17,393 bases of DNA. It comes from Candidatus Eiseniibacteriota bacterium. Its GTDB lineage: Bacteria > Eisenbacteria > RBG-16-71-46. The position numbers were made by a program, and so were the translations under genes. A model generated the notes under the pieces. The model had not been told where the DNA came from. It did not search any database and saw only the letters and a program-made list of their open reading frames with translations. Shown piece by piece: positions 7,112-14,282 of this stretch (position 1 is its first letter; every line of letters starts with the position of its first letter). Location: the NCBI GenBank assembly GCA_005893365.1, contig VBPB01000115.1, positions 1-17,393 of the forward strand, read 5' to 3'.

Positions 7112-8656
7112 GTGCGCCTGCGTGTTGCCATCCTGGTGCCGGCCGTCGCCGCCCTGCTCGCGGCGCGCCCGGCGGCCGCCGAGCCCATCGGTCCGCATCT
7201 CGAGATCACGCCGATCGGGGGCTACACGCTCTTCGACGCCCAGTTCAAGCCCGCCGGCGGGGTCGGGCTGCGCGACGCCGTCTACGCCGGCCTGCGCGTG
7301 GGCTACCAGTTCCAGCCCTGGATGGGTTTCGAGGTGGCGACCGGGGCCTCGCCGACCGCCGAGGACGTGCTCTCGGGCCCGGCCGGCGACCACGGCTTCT
7401 TCCACGCCTCGGGCAACCTGCTCTTCACCCCCTGGGCCCGGCGCGCCGGCGGCCCGTTCGTCTCGGTGGGCGCGGGGGCCGCGCGCATCACCCACACCGG
7501 CAACACCAACCTCAATCAGGGCACGCTGGACGTCGCCGGCGGCGTGCGGCTCTGGATGGCCGACAACGTCGGCCTGCGGCTCGAGGTGCGCGACAGCCGG
7601 TGGGTCCCCAAGGACTTCAGCAACAGCAGCACCGACTACCTGACGCTGGGCGCGGGGCTCACGGTGGCCCTGGGCGCCAAGCCGCGCGACACCGATGGCG
7701 ACGGCGTGCCGGACAAGCGCGACCACTGCCCCGACACGCCCAAGGGCGCGCGGGTGGACTCGCAGGGCTGCCCGATCGACAGCGACGGCGACAAGGTGTT
7801 CGACGGCCTCGACAAGTGCGAGAAGACGCCGGCGGGCTGCAAGGTGGACGCGAGCGGCTGCCCGGGCGACGCCGACGGGGACGGCGTCTGCGACGGCGTC
7901 GACACATGCCCCGACACGCCCAAGGGCGCCACGGTGGACGCCAAGGGCTGTCCCAAGGACAGCGACGGCGACGGCGTGCTCGACGGCATCGACCAGTGCG
8001 CCAACACGCCCAAGGGCTGCACGGTGGACGAGCACGGCTGCCCCAAGGACAGCGACGGCGACGGCGTCTGCGACGGCCTGGACATGTGCCCGGACACCTC
8101 GCCCGGCAACCAGGTGGACGCGCACGGCTGCCCGATCGAGCTGGTGGAGCGCGAGACCGAGCTGCTCGACACCGGCATGATCCGCCTGCAGAACGTCAAC
8201 TTCGAGACCGGCAAGGCGAACTTGCTGCCCGAGTCGCTGCCGACGCTCGACATCGTCGGGCAGGTGCTGGCCAAGTGGCCCGAGCTGCGCATCGAGGTCG
8301 GCGGCCACACGGACTCGAAGGGCAAGAAGGCGTCCAACCAGAAGCTGAGCGAGGCGCGCGCCGATTCGGTGCTCGCCTACCTCCAGCGCAAGTTCCCGAC
8401 GCTCAAGCCCGAGCAGTTCACGGCCAAGGGCTACGGCCAGAGCGTGCCGCTCGTGCCCAACACCAGCGAGCTCAACATGGCCAAGAACCGCCGCGTCGAG
8501 TTCTCGGTGCAGAACAAGGACGTGCTCAAGCGCGAGGTCGAGCGCCGGAGGCTGCTCAAGGTCGGCGAGACCACGGCGCCCCGGGACACGACCGTGCAGA
8601 CGCCGCCTTCGGTGCCCGCGGTGCCCGCGGCGCCGGACACGACGAAGAAGCACTAG
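7112..8656 (+). CDS. OmpA-family outer-membrane protein with thrombospondin type 3-like repeats
   Basis: The 514-residue protein has a signal peptide (MRLRVAILVPAV to RPAAA before EPIGPH) and an N-terminal OmpA-type barrel (about 24-190; GGYTLFDAQF, GLRVGYQFQPWMGFEVATGA). Five 30-residue D-x-DGDG-type repeats follow (193-342). The C-terminal OmpA/MotB domain (about 355-470) binds peptidoglycan: VNFETGKANLL, then GHTDSKG with D401, and R416 spaced 15 residues later. These match the Asp and Arg of E. coli OmpA that hold diaminopimelate; NRRVEF closes the domain. The role is to tether the outer membrane to the cell wall. The tail is Pro/Thr-rich and ends KKH. The stop TAG lies inside the first bases of the adjoining palindromic element, so the original C-terminus may have been altered. 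Own promoter and strong ribosome site are upstream. Confidence 0.92.
   Translation: MRLRVAILVPAVAALLAARPAAAEPIGPHLEITPIGGYTLFDAQFKPAGGVGLRDAVYAGLRVGYQFQPWMGFEVATGASPTAEDVLSGPAGDHGFFHASGNLLFTPWARRAGGPFVSVGAGAARITHTGNTNLNQGTLDVAGGVRLWMADNVGLRLEVRDSRWVPKDFSNSSTDYLTLGAGLTVALGAKPRDTDGDGVPDKRDHCPDTPKGARVDSQGCPIDSDGDKVFDGLDKCEKTPAGCKVDASGCPGDADGDGVCDGVDTCPDTPKGATVDAKGCPKDSDGDGVLDGIDQCANTPKGCTVDEHGCPKDSDGDGVCDGLDMCPDTSPGNQVDAHGCPIELVERETELLDTGMIRLQNVNFETGKANLLPESLPTLDIVGQVLAKWPELRIEVGGHTDSKGKKASNQKLSEARADSVLAYLQRKFPTLKPEQFTAKGYGQSVPLVPNTSELNMAKNRRVEFSVQNKDVLKREVERRRLLKVGETTAPRDTTVQTPPSVPAVPAAPDTTKKH
7688..8137 (+). repeat. Five tandem 90-bp repeats encoding calcium-type (TSP3-like) units
   Basis: Five in-frame units of 30 residues start at 7688, 7778, 7868, 7958 and 8048. 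Each follows the plan D-x-DGDxVxDxxDxC, then xxTPxG (TSPG in the fifth), then VDxxGCP. The acidic loops resemble thrombospondin type 3 calcium sites, and each unit has a conserved Cys pair; several units carry extra Cys (GVCDG, GCKVD, GCTVD). They form a rigid spacer between barrel and peptidoglycan domain. The nucleotide sequences are also similar, so unit number may vary between strains. Confidence 0.85.
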
Positions 8657-8820
8657 TGTCCCGTACCGGAAATCATGTGCATGCCCCGCGGAGGGATCGT
8701 GGACGCTGGCAAGGAGCGACGACGACGCGTATCCGTTGCGATACGCGGAGGAGGAGCGACGCCGCCAGCGGCCACGAGAACCCGCGCGGCGTGTGCATGA
8801 TTTCCGATACGGGACACTAG
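8653..8820. mobile_element. 168-bp palindromic MITE-like element
   Basis: The segment is an imperfect palindrome over its whole length. The first 25 bases (8653-8677) match the reverse complement of the last 25 (8796-8820) at all but one position. Similarity continues inward, with one small shift, through TCGTGG-x-CGCTGGC. The exact centre (between 8736 and 8737) is a CGCGTATC/GATACGCG stem (8726-8733 with 8740-8747) with a 6-base loop. No protein is encoded. Both ends are CTAG, which could be the outermost repeat bases or a 4-bp target duplication around TGTCCCGTA termini (8657-8816). Terminal inverted repeats, small size and no transposase fit a non-autonomous transposable element; a chromosomal REP-like palindrome is the alternative. 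Confidence 0.75.
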
Positions 8821-8830
8821 ACGAGACCAC

Positions 8831-8857
8831 GGGCGGGGCGCGCCACGCGCTCCGCCC
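8831..8857 (+). terminator. GC-rich hairpin downstream of the palindromic element, possible ompA terminator
   Basis: GGGCGGGGCGCG (8831-8842) pairs with CGCGCTCCGCCC (8846-8857) through 12 base pairs including one G-U, with a 3-base loop. There is no T-run after it, so it is not a classic intrinsic terminator. Its position suggests it once ended the ompA transcript, before the palindromic element came between them. Confidence 0.35.
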
Positions 8858-8922
8858 GGGAAGGCGTCACCCACCGGCGGTCGGCACCACGCCTAGGGCG
8901 GCGCCCCGAGGTGATCCGCGGC

Positions 8923-9780
8923 ATGCCTGGCAATCTGACTCCGGCGCGGTGGCGGGCACAGGTCAAGCACAACTGGGAGCAGTCGGCGCTCGGCTGGGAG
9001 TGCTTCGAGCCCCAGTTGATGTACTCGCTCGCCGCCGTGGATCCGGCCTTGATCCGCGCCCTGGCGGTCAAGCCCGGCCAGCGCCTGCTCGACGTGGGCT
9101 GCGGGTCGGGCGAGCCGACCCTGACGCTCGCCAAGCTGGTCGGTCCGCGCGGTGCCGTGCTGGGCGTCGACGTCTCGCGCCCGATGCTCCAGGTGGCGCG
9201 GCGGCGCGCGCGGCAGCACGGCGTCACCAACCTGCGCTTCGTGGCCCGCGACATCGCCCGCTTCGAGCCGGGGCGCGCGCGGTTCGACGGCGCCACCTCG
9301 CGCTTCGGCCTGATGTTCGTGGACGACATCGCCGGCGCCCTCGCCCGCATCCGCTCGGCGCTCAAGCCGGGCGGCCGGGCGGCCTTCGCGGTGTGGGGCC
9401 CGGTGGAGCGCAACCCGTACTTCGCCGCCCGCGACGGGGCGATCCGGCCGTTCCTGCGCGAGCCTCCGCCCGATCCCGAGCACGCGCCGCACCCGCTGCG
9501 CTTCGCGCGTCCCGGCGCGCTGGCCCGTCACCTGCGGCAGGCCGGGTTCAAGGCGGTGGCGAGCGCCGGCGTCGTGACGCCGCTCACCTACAACAGTCTC
9601 GACCAGGTGCTGGCGATGACCTTCGGCGTCCCGGGCCCGAGCCGCGAGCTCTACCTCACGCTCTCTCGCGCCGACCAGCGCCGGCTCGGCCAGCGGCTGG
9701 TGGGCGCCCTGCGCCCGTTCGTGGTCGGCCCGCTCATCCGTGCCCCGGGCTTCGCCTGGGTGGTCTCGGGCCGCAAATGA
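8923..9780 (+). CDS. Class I SAM-dependent methyltransferase (UbiE/methyltransferase-11 type)
   Basis: The 285-residue protein has a Rossmann methyltransferase fold. Motif I is LLDVGCGSGEPTLTLA (55-70), the ribose-binding acidic strand is LGVDVS (80-85), and D110 in ARDIARFE is the adenine-side acid. The post-strand-4 segment is SRFGLMFVDD, and LKPGGRAAFAVWG is the typical motif after strand 5. FGLMFVDD with an NxWE-containing N-terminus (KHNWEQSALGWE) resembles UbiE/COQ5-like enzymes acting on small or lipid acceptors; the substrate is unknown. I prefer ATG 8923 because CGAGG (8907-8911) lies about 11 nt upstream; GTG 8911 would add four residues and overlaps that site. The next gene starts 40 nt after the stop, so the two may be cotranscribed. 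No promoter is obvious between the palindromic element and this gene. Confidence 0.85.
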   Translation: MPGNLTPARWRAQVKHNWEQSALGWECFEPQLMYSLAAVDPALIRALAVKPGQRLLDVGCGSGEPTLTLAKLVGPRGAVLGVDVSRPMLQVARRRARQHGVTNLRFVARDIARFEPGRARFDGATSRFGLMFVDDIAGALARIRSALKPGGRAAFAVWGPVERNPYFAARDGAIRPFLREPPPDPEHAPHPLRFARPGALARHLRQAGFKAVASAGVVTPLTYNSLDQVLAMTFGVPGPSRELYLTLSRADQRRLGQRLVGALRPFVVGPLIRAPGFAWVVSGRK

Positions 9781-9820
9781 TCCCGTCACGCTCGACACGC
9801 TTCCCCACACGAGGTCCGAC

Positions 9821-11005
9821 ATGAAGACGCTCTCGCCCACACTCGATGAGGAGACCCTCAAGGACCTGGTCACCGTGCGGCGTGACCTGCACCAGCATCC
9901 CGAGATCGCGTTCGAGGAGACGCGGACCGCGGGGATCGTGGCCGAGCGGCTCGAGGCCCTGGGCCTCGAGGTGCGCACCGGCGTCGCCAAGACCGGCGTG
10001 CTCGCCACCGTCCGCGGCGGCCGGCACGGGAAGACGGTGCTGCTCCGCGCCGACATGGACGCGCTGCCCATCCACGAGGAGAACGACACCCCCTATCGCT
10101 CGCAGGTGGCGGGGAAGATGCACGCCTGCGGCCACGACTGCCACACCTCCATCCTGCTCGGCGTGGCGAAGACGCTGGTGCGCGACCGGGCCGAGCTGCC
10201 GGGCGCGGTGACCCTCTGCTTCCAGCCGGCCGAGGAGTGCGGCGGCGGGGCGGAGGGCATGATCAACGAGGGCGCCATCGCCGATCCCAAGCCCGACGCC
10301 ACCTTCGGGCTGCACGTCTGGCAGGACCTGGACTTGGGCGTGGTGGGCGTGACGCCCGGACCGTTCATGGCGGCGGTGGACGAGTTCACGGTCACCGTGA
10401 CCGGCAAGGGCGCCCATGGCGCGATGCCGCACCTGGGCATCGACCCGGTCGTCTGCCTGGCGCAGATGGTGACGGCGCTGCAGACCATCGCCAGCCGCAC
10501 CACCTCGCCGTTCGACGAGGTGGTGGTGAGCGTCACCCAACTCCGCGCCGGCAGCGCCTTCAACATCATCCCCGGGACCGCCTGGATGAACGGCACGGTG
10601 CGCGTCTTCGACCCGGCGTTGTGGGAGCGGCTGCCCGGCCAGTTCGAGCGCATCGTGCGCGGCGTGGCCGCGGCCTTCGACTGCAGCGTCGCGGTGGATT
10701 ACCATCGCTTCAACCAGCCCACCGTCAACGACCCGGCGATGGCGGCGCTGGCCCGCGAGGCCGCCGCCGAGGTGGTCGGCCGCGAGAACGTGCGCGACGA
10801 CGTGCGCACCATGGGCGGCGAGGACTTCTCGGCGTTCCTGCGCAAGATCCCCGGCTGCTTCATCGCCGTCGGCTCGCGCAACCAGGAGAAGGGCCTGGTC
10901 TACGGGCACCACCACCCGCGCTTCGACGTGGACGAGCGGTGTCTGGCGATCGGCGCCGAGGTGCTGCTCAAGACGACGCGCCGCTTCCTGGGAGAGGGAC
11001 GGTGA
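9821..11005 (+). CDS. M20D-family metal-dependent amidohydrolase (hippurate / N-acyl-amino-acid hydrolase type)
   Basis: This family removes acyl groups from N-acylated amino acids or related amides using two metal ions. The 394-residue protein is of normal length and contains the family motifs in order: RRDLHQHPEIAFEE (20-33), LRADMDALPI (75-84), MHACGHDCHTS (C103, H105), QPAEECGGGAEGMI (E138/E139), GLHVW (H165) and the C-terminal GHHHPRFDVDE (H363-365). The lid (dimerisation) domain is about 185-300, with TGKGAHGAMPHLGIDP. The start ATG 9821 has GAGG 6 nt upstream (9811-9814); the frame is open further upstream, but that part reads as non-coding. The exact substrate (hippurate, IAA conjugates, N-acetyl amino acids) cannot be told from sequence. 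No signal peptide, so it is cytoplasmic. Confidence 0.92.
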   Translation: MKTLSPTLDEETLKDLVTVRRDLHQHPEIAFEETRTAGIVAERLEALGLEVRTGVAKTGVLATVRGGRHGKTVLLRADMDALPIHEENDTPYRSQVAGKMHACGHDCHTSILLGVAKTLVRDRAELPGAVTLCFQPAEECGGGAEGMINEGAIADPKPDATFGLHVWQDLDLGVVGVTPGPFMAAVDEFTVTVTGKGAHGAMPHLGIDPVVCLAQMVTALQTIASRTTSPFDEVVVSVTQLRAGSAFNIIPGTAWMNGTVRVFDPALWERLPGQFERIVRGVAAAFDCSVAVDYHRFNQPTVNDPAMAALAREAAAEVVGRENVRDDVRTMGGEDFSAFLRKIPGCFIAVGSRNQEKGLVYGHHHPRFDVDERCLAIGAEVLLKTTRRFLGEGR

Positions 11006-11042
11006 GGGCGGAGCGTCCCGCGCGGCCGCGGAGCCCGGGACG

Positions 11043-12351
11043 GTGACCCGCCTTGGGCCCCTCGCCGCGATGCTGCTGCTGTGCGTCGCCGGCGCCGCCT
11101 TCGCCGACTGGCTCGCGCCCGACCCGTCCTACCGCGACGCGCAGGCGCAGTTGCGCCAGGCGCTCCGCGACACGCTCGGCCACGGTACCGAGCCGGCGCG
11201 GCTCGACACGCTCGGCCAGGCGCTGCTGCGCCTCGGGCGCTTCGACGAGGCGCGCGCGGTGTACGGGCGCACGCTCGCGCTCGCCCCGGCCGATGCGGGC
11301 GCCAACGCCGCGTTCGGCAAGCTGGCGCTGTTCGCCGACCGGCTGGGCGAGGCCGAGAGCCTGCTCAGTGCCGCGGTCGCGGCCGGCGGCGACCTCGAGC
11401 CCTTGGCCGACCTCTACGCCACGCTGCTGCGCCGGGGTGCCTACGCGCGCGCGGCCGAGCTGGCGCCCAAGCTCAACGATCCGGGGCGCGTGCCGATGCT
11501 CGACTACCTCGCGGAGCATCCGCCCTATCGCGTCACCGCCGGGCCCGACGAGGCCAAGGTGCGCTGGTCCAAGGGCTACCCGGTGCCGCTCGTGCGCGTG
11601 AAGCTCAACGGGCACTCGGTGCTGATGGCGCTCGACACCGGCTCGCGCGACCTGATCGTGGACGCGTCGTCGTCGCGCGTCTGCGACGTCAAGATGATGA
11701 GCCTCAAGACGCTGGTGTTCTGGGACGGCGCGCGGGTCGCGGTCCAGAACGCGGTGGTCCAGCGGCTCGAGCTGGGCGGCCTCACGCTCGAGGACCTGCC
11801 GGCCGGCGTGGTCGGGCTGCGCAAGTGGTCGCTTGAGGTGAACCCGCAGGCCGAGCCGGTGGCGGGCGTGATCGGGCTCGGGCTGCTCCCTCGAGCTGCG
11901 CCGGCCCGGCCGTCCCTATCCGGTCGGCCCGGGCGCCCAGCGCGTGCCCTTCGAACTGTGGGGCGAGTCGGAGCTGACCGTCTACGGCTCGCTCAACGGC
12001 GGCCGCCGCATGGCGCTGGTGGTGCAGAGCGGCGTGGCCGGCTGCGGGGTCGCGGCCCCGAGCGCGGTGCTCGATGAGGTGGGCGTCAAGGCCGGCCGGA
12101 TGGCGCGTCTGATCAAGGGCGCGGGCAGCGTGCTGCAGGGCCGTCCCTGGACCGCGGTCACCGTGCCCAATGTCGCGGTGGGTCCGTTGCTGCGCGAGAA
12201 GGTCGCCGGCTGGTCCGGGGCGCTCGACGACAGCGAACTCTGGCGGCACGGCGTGCGGCGCGACGGCATCCTGTCGCACGACTTCTTCCGCGACCAGCGC
12301 GTCACCATCGACTGGGGGCGGCACGAGCTGGTCGTCGAGGGGAAGCCGTAG
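11043..12351 (+). pseudogene. Secreted TPR / retropepsin-like aspartyl protease, disrupted near 11888
   Basis: GTG 11043 has GGAG 9 nt upstream and opens a signal peptide (PLAAMLLLCVAGAAFA). Two or three TPR-like helical pairs follow (about 35-145; GRFDEARAVYGRTLALAP), then a retropepsin-like domain with the catalytic LMALDTGSRDLIVD (D198-T-G-S). After PVAGVIGLGLL the frame changes. The downstream continuation, LELRRPGRPYPVGPGAQRV then PFELWG, lies in the +1-shifted frame and runs to the stop at 12351. In this family GxIGxxLL is normally followed by a strand of roughly 14 residues (F-x-x-T-x-D-Y pattern) before the L-x-L-R-R strand. That strand is absent, so more than one base appears lost at 11888-11890. 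The second half contains a domain in which the usual DTG/DSG reads VVQSGVAGCG, lacking the Asp. Unrepaired, translation stops at 12077 (344 residues). It could be a pseudogene or an assembly error. Confidence 0.7.
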
Positions 12352-12397
12352 CGCGCGAGCGAGAGCCCGCCGACCGCGCGAGTCCACCCCCGTCCCG

Positions 12398-12919
12398 CTA
12401 GTCCTTGTCGGGCTTCTTCCCCGGCTCGTCGCTGGCCCCGTGCTTCTCGCCCTCCGGCACCGCCAGCAGCTTGCCGCTCACCTTGACGCCGGCGCCGTGC
12501 TCGAACACGAGCTTCCCGCCGCGATAGCCCGCGATGCCGACGGTGGTCGCGGTCGCCAGATGGAGCAGCAGTGCCAAGGCCGCCACTGCGGCGCGCGCCG
12601 CCCCCATCCGCCCGGCCAGGGCGCGGGTCAGCACCGCGGCGATGCCGAGCCACAGCGAGATCTTGGCGATCTCCTCGTGCGCGTCCACCGCCTGCTCGGA
12701 GACCCCCTGATGCTCGGCGTGGTCGCCGGCGGGCCCACCCGAGGACACGGCGAGGAAGGCGCCCAGCACGCCGACGATGAGCATCGCGAAGGCCGCCTTC
12801 CGCCACCACTCGTTGTCGAGGGCGCGGCCCGTCAGCTCGAAGATGGCGCCGACGATGATGAGGGCGATCGGGGTGTGGACGATCGCGGGGTGGAAGGGTG
12901 CCAGCGCTTCGACTTCCAT
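12398..12919 (-). CDS. DUF2231-family integral membrane protein
   Basis: The product has 173 residues and four hydrophobic segments (about 14-31, 45-65, 89-105 and 113-135). MEVEALAPFHPAIVHTPIAL with H10 and H15 at the start of TM1 and GYRGGKLVFEHGAGV after TM4 are the conserved landmarks of DUF2231. The family is of unknown function; its conserved His residues have led to suggestions of a redox or haem role, which the sequence alone does not prove. The C-terminal tail is charged (EKHGASDEPGKKPDKD). ATG 12919 is chosen over an upstream ATG because GGAGG (12930-12926) sits 6 nt before it. The gene converges with the protease gene, with 46 nt between the two stops, and follows the rhomboid gene on the same strand after 97 nt. 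Confidence 0.85.
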   Translation of the reverse strand: MEVEALAPFHPAIVHTPIALIIVGAIFELTGRALDNEWWRKAAFAMLIVGVLGAFLAVSSGGPAGDHAEHQGVSEQAVDAHEEIAKISLWLGIAAVLTRALAGRMGAARAAVAALALLLHLATATTVGIAGYRGGKLVFEHGAGVKVSGKLLAVPEGEKHGASDEPGKKPDKD

Positions 12920-12925
12920 GTCGGA

Positions 12926-12930
12926 CCTCC
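12926..12930 (-). promoter_or_regulatory. Ribosome binding site deciding the DUF2231 start
   Basis: GGAGG on the minus strand, 6 nt before ATG 12919. It excludes the longer reading from 12994, which would put a non-family arginine-rich extension before the conserved HPAIVH segment. Confidence 0.7.
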
Positions 12931-12965
12931 GATCCTCTCGGCGTGCGTGCAGGGGGAGTCGCGGC

Positions 12966-12994
12966 AGCGTAATCGCTGGCGCCGGCCCCGGCAA
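12966..12994 (-). promoter_or_regulatory. Candidate promoter of the DUF2231 gene
   Basis: TTGCCG (12994-12989) and TACGCT (12971-12966) with a 17-base spacer on the minus strand, 46 nt before the start codon. The -35 element resembles those before eda and the OmpA gene, and the -10 equals that proposed for the GT-C-like gene. The match is by eye only. Confidence 0.3.
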
Positions 12995-13016
12995 ACCGCC
13001 CGGCCGCGCCGCTGAT

Positions 13017-13712
13017 TCAGGCCTCCAGCACCTCGGGCGCCCGCCGCCGTGCGCCGCCCAGCACGCGCATGACGATGAAGCCGAACGCGAACCCGCGGAT
13101 GTGCGCCCACCACGCCACGCCGCCGCCGGCCCCGTAGCCGAGCGCCAGCGCGCCGCTGAAGAACTGCATCACGATCCAGAAGCCGAGCACCACCACCGCC
13201 GGCAGCGCCATGACCTGGAAGAACGGGAAGAGCGGCACCAGCGTGACCACGCGCGCGCGCGGGAAGGCGACCAGGTAGGCGCCGAGCACGCCGGCGATGG
13301 CACCGCTGGCGCCCACGGTGGGGGCCACCGAGTCCGCGTTGACCGCGTAGTGGAGTGCCGCGGCGACCAGCCCGGCGACCAGATAGAAGACAAGGAACCC
13401 GGCGTGTCCCAGCCGGTCCTCGACGTTGTCGCCGAAGATCGCCAGGTACCACATGTTCCCGGCCAGGTGGAGCCAGCCGCCGTGCAGGAACATCGAGGTG
13501 AGCCCGGTGAGCGCCACGCCCAGCGCCGGTCCCTGGCCCGCGCGCAGCGCCAGGGTCAGCCGCTCGGGGATGAGCGCCCAATGGGCGATGAACGGGTGGA
13601 GCTCGGGCCCGAGCCGGATCTCCCCGAGGAACGCCAGGACGTTGAGCGCGATCAGGACGCGCGTGACCACCGGGACCGTCAGCGAGGGATTGTCGTCGCG
13701 GAGCGGGATCAT
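13017..13712 (-). CDS. Rhomboid-family intramembrane serine protease
   Basis: The 231-residue polytopic protein has the rhomboid plan: HGGWLHLAGNMWYLAIFGDN (78-97, the loop/TM2 signature with the conserved HxxxN), an EDRLG turn, and the catalytic Ser in GASGAIAGVLGAYL (S136). The catalytic His lies in the last helix in AHIRGFAFGF (H204). Ser-His dyad cleavage of membrane proteins within or next to the bilayer is the known activity. The N-terminus MIPLRDDNPS is typical of bacterial rhomboids of this type, which supports ATG 13712 rather than the more upstream ATG 13820; only a weak GAG precedes it. It diverges from trxA. Natural substrates are not predictable here. Confidence 0.92.
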   Translation of the reverse strand: MIPLRDDNPSLTVPVVTRVLIALNVLAFLGEIRLGPELHPFIAHWALIPERLTLALRAGQGPALGVALTGLTSMFLHGGWLHLAGNMWYLAIFGDNVEDRLGHAGFLVFYLVAGLVAAALHYAVNADSVAPTVGASGAIAGVLGAYLVAFPRARVVTLVPLFPFFQVMALPAVVVLGFWIVMQFFSGALALGYGAGGGVAWWAHIRGFAFGFIVMRVLGGARRRAPEVLEA

Positions 13713-13797
13713 CGGGGGCTCGTGGCCGGGCTGGGGCCGGTGGAGGGACCGCGTTACACGAGGCGAGGCGCCGGGTTCCGAGGGCGGCTGGAGCGGG

Positions 13798-13827
13798 TTG
13801 ACGGCTCTCCCGATGCGCACCTATCCT
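13798..13827 (+). promoter_or_regulatory. Candidate sigma70-type promoter of trxA
   Basis: TTGACG (13798-13803), one mismatch from the consensus -35, and TATCCT (13822-13827) with an 18-base spacer. It lies in the rhomboid-trxA divergent gap and predicts a leader of about 85-90 nt. Confidence 0.45.
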
Positions 13828-13908
13828 GCGCCCCGCGGGAAATGACGCTGCAACCAAGCGCCCGGCCGTGCATCGGAATGGGCACTCGAAGGCATACTAG
13901 GGCGTGAC

Positions 13909-13914
13909 GGGAGG
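13909..13914 (+). promoter_or_regulatory. Ribosome binding site of trxA
   Basis: GGGAGG lies 7 nt before ATG 13922 and selects this start over GTG 13904, which lies upstream of and overlaps the site's leader. Confidence 0.7.
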
Positions 13915-13921
13915 TGTTTCC

Positions 13922-14248
13922 ATGTCGAATGCAGTCGCAGTCACCGACGCGACCTTCGAAGCCGAGGTCCTGAACTCACCGACGCCGGTGCTCGTCGATT
14001 TCTGGGCCGCCTGGTGCGGCCCGTGCCGGGCCATCGCCCCGGCCGTGGACGAGATCGCCAAGGAGTACCTGGGCAAGCTCAAGGTGGTGAAGCTCGACGT
14101 CGACCAGTACGGCGAGGTCTCGGGGCGCTACAACGTGCTCGGGATCCCGACCCTGCTGCTGTTCAAGGGGGGGCAGGTCGTCGAGAAGATGGTGGGGGCC
14201 CGCCCCAAGGCGGCCATGCTCGCCAGCATCACCCCGCACCTCGCGTAG
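13922..14248 (+). CDS. trxA: Thioredoxin
   Basis: The 108-residue protein has the standard thioredoxin size and fold. The redox site is FWAAWCGPCRAIAP (C32, C35), the buried DF precedes it (VLVDFWAAW), KLDVD is the central strand, and the cis-proline loop is GIPTLLLFKGG (P76), followed by the usual GARPKAAML C-terminal helix. It reduces disulfides in cytoplasmic proteins such as ribonucleotide reductase and methionine sulfoxide reductases. No signal peptide is present, so it is cytoplasmic. It has its own candidate promoter and ends in a strong intrinsic terminator, indicating a single-gene transcript. It converges with msrB, whose product is a thioredoxin client family, although the copy here is predicted to be exported. 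Confidence 0.95.
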   Translation: MSNAVAVTDATFEAEVLNSPTPVLVDFWAAWCGPCRAIAPAVDEIAKEYLGKLKVVKLDVDQYGEVSGRYNVLGIPTLLLFKGGQVVEKMVGARPKAAMLASITPHLA

Positions 14249-14282
14249 CGGTTTTTCGGGCCTCGTGCCCGACCCGACGGAA

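Noticed and set aside
7688..8137. Regular 90-bp repeats considered as a CRISPR array or satellite
   Set aside because: The repeats are in frame, have no spacers, and encode calcium-type protein units inside an OmpA gene.
6541..8820. A 759-residue plus-strand frame overlapping the barrel and ompA
   Set aside because: Out-of-frame shadow rich in Arg, Ala and Gly; it ends inside the palindromic element with MISDTGH, which only reflects the repeat sequence.
5435..8830. A 1131-residue open frame on the minus strand opposite eda, the barrel and ompA
   Set aside because: It is rich in Arg/Ala/His/Gly with no recognisable domain and lies antisense to three well-supported genes; long open shadow frames are expected in very GC-rich DNA.
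8911..8922. GTG 8911 as the start of the methyltransferase
   Set aside because: It overlaps the only Shine-Dalgarno-like site; ATG 8923 is better spaced, although the GTG cannot be excluded.
14256..14272. Small hairpin TCGGGC/GCCCGA after trxA as a terminator
   Set aside because: The T-run precedes the stem on the plus strand, and As follow it on the minus strand; the larger hairpin at 14283 with a following T-run is the real terminator.
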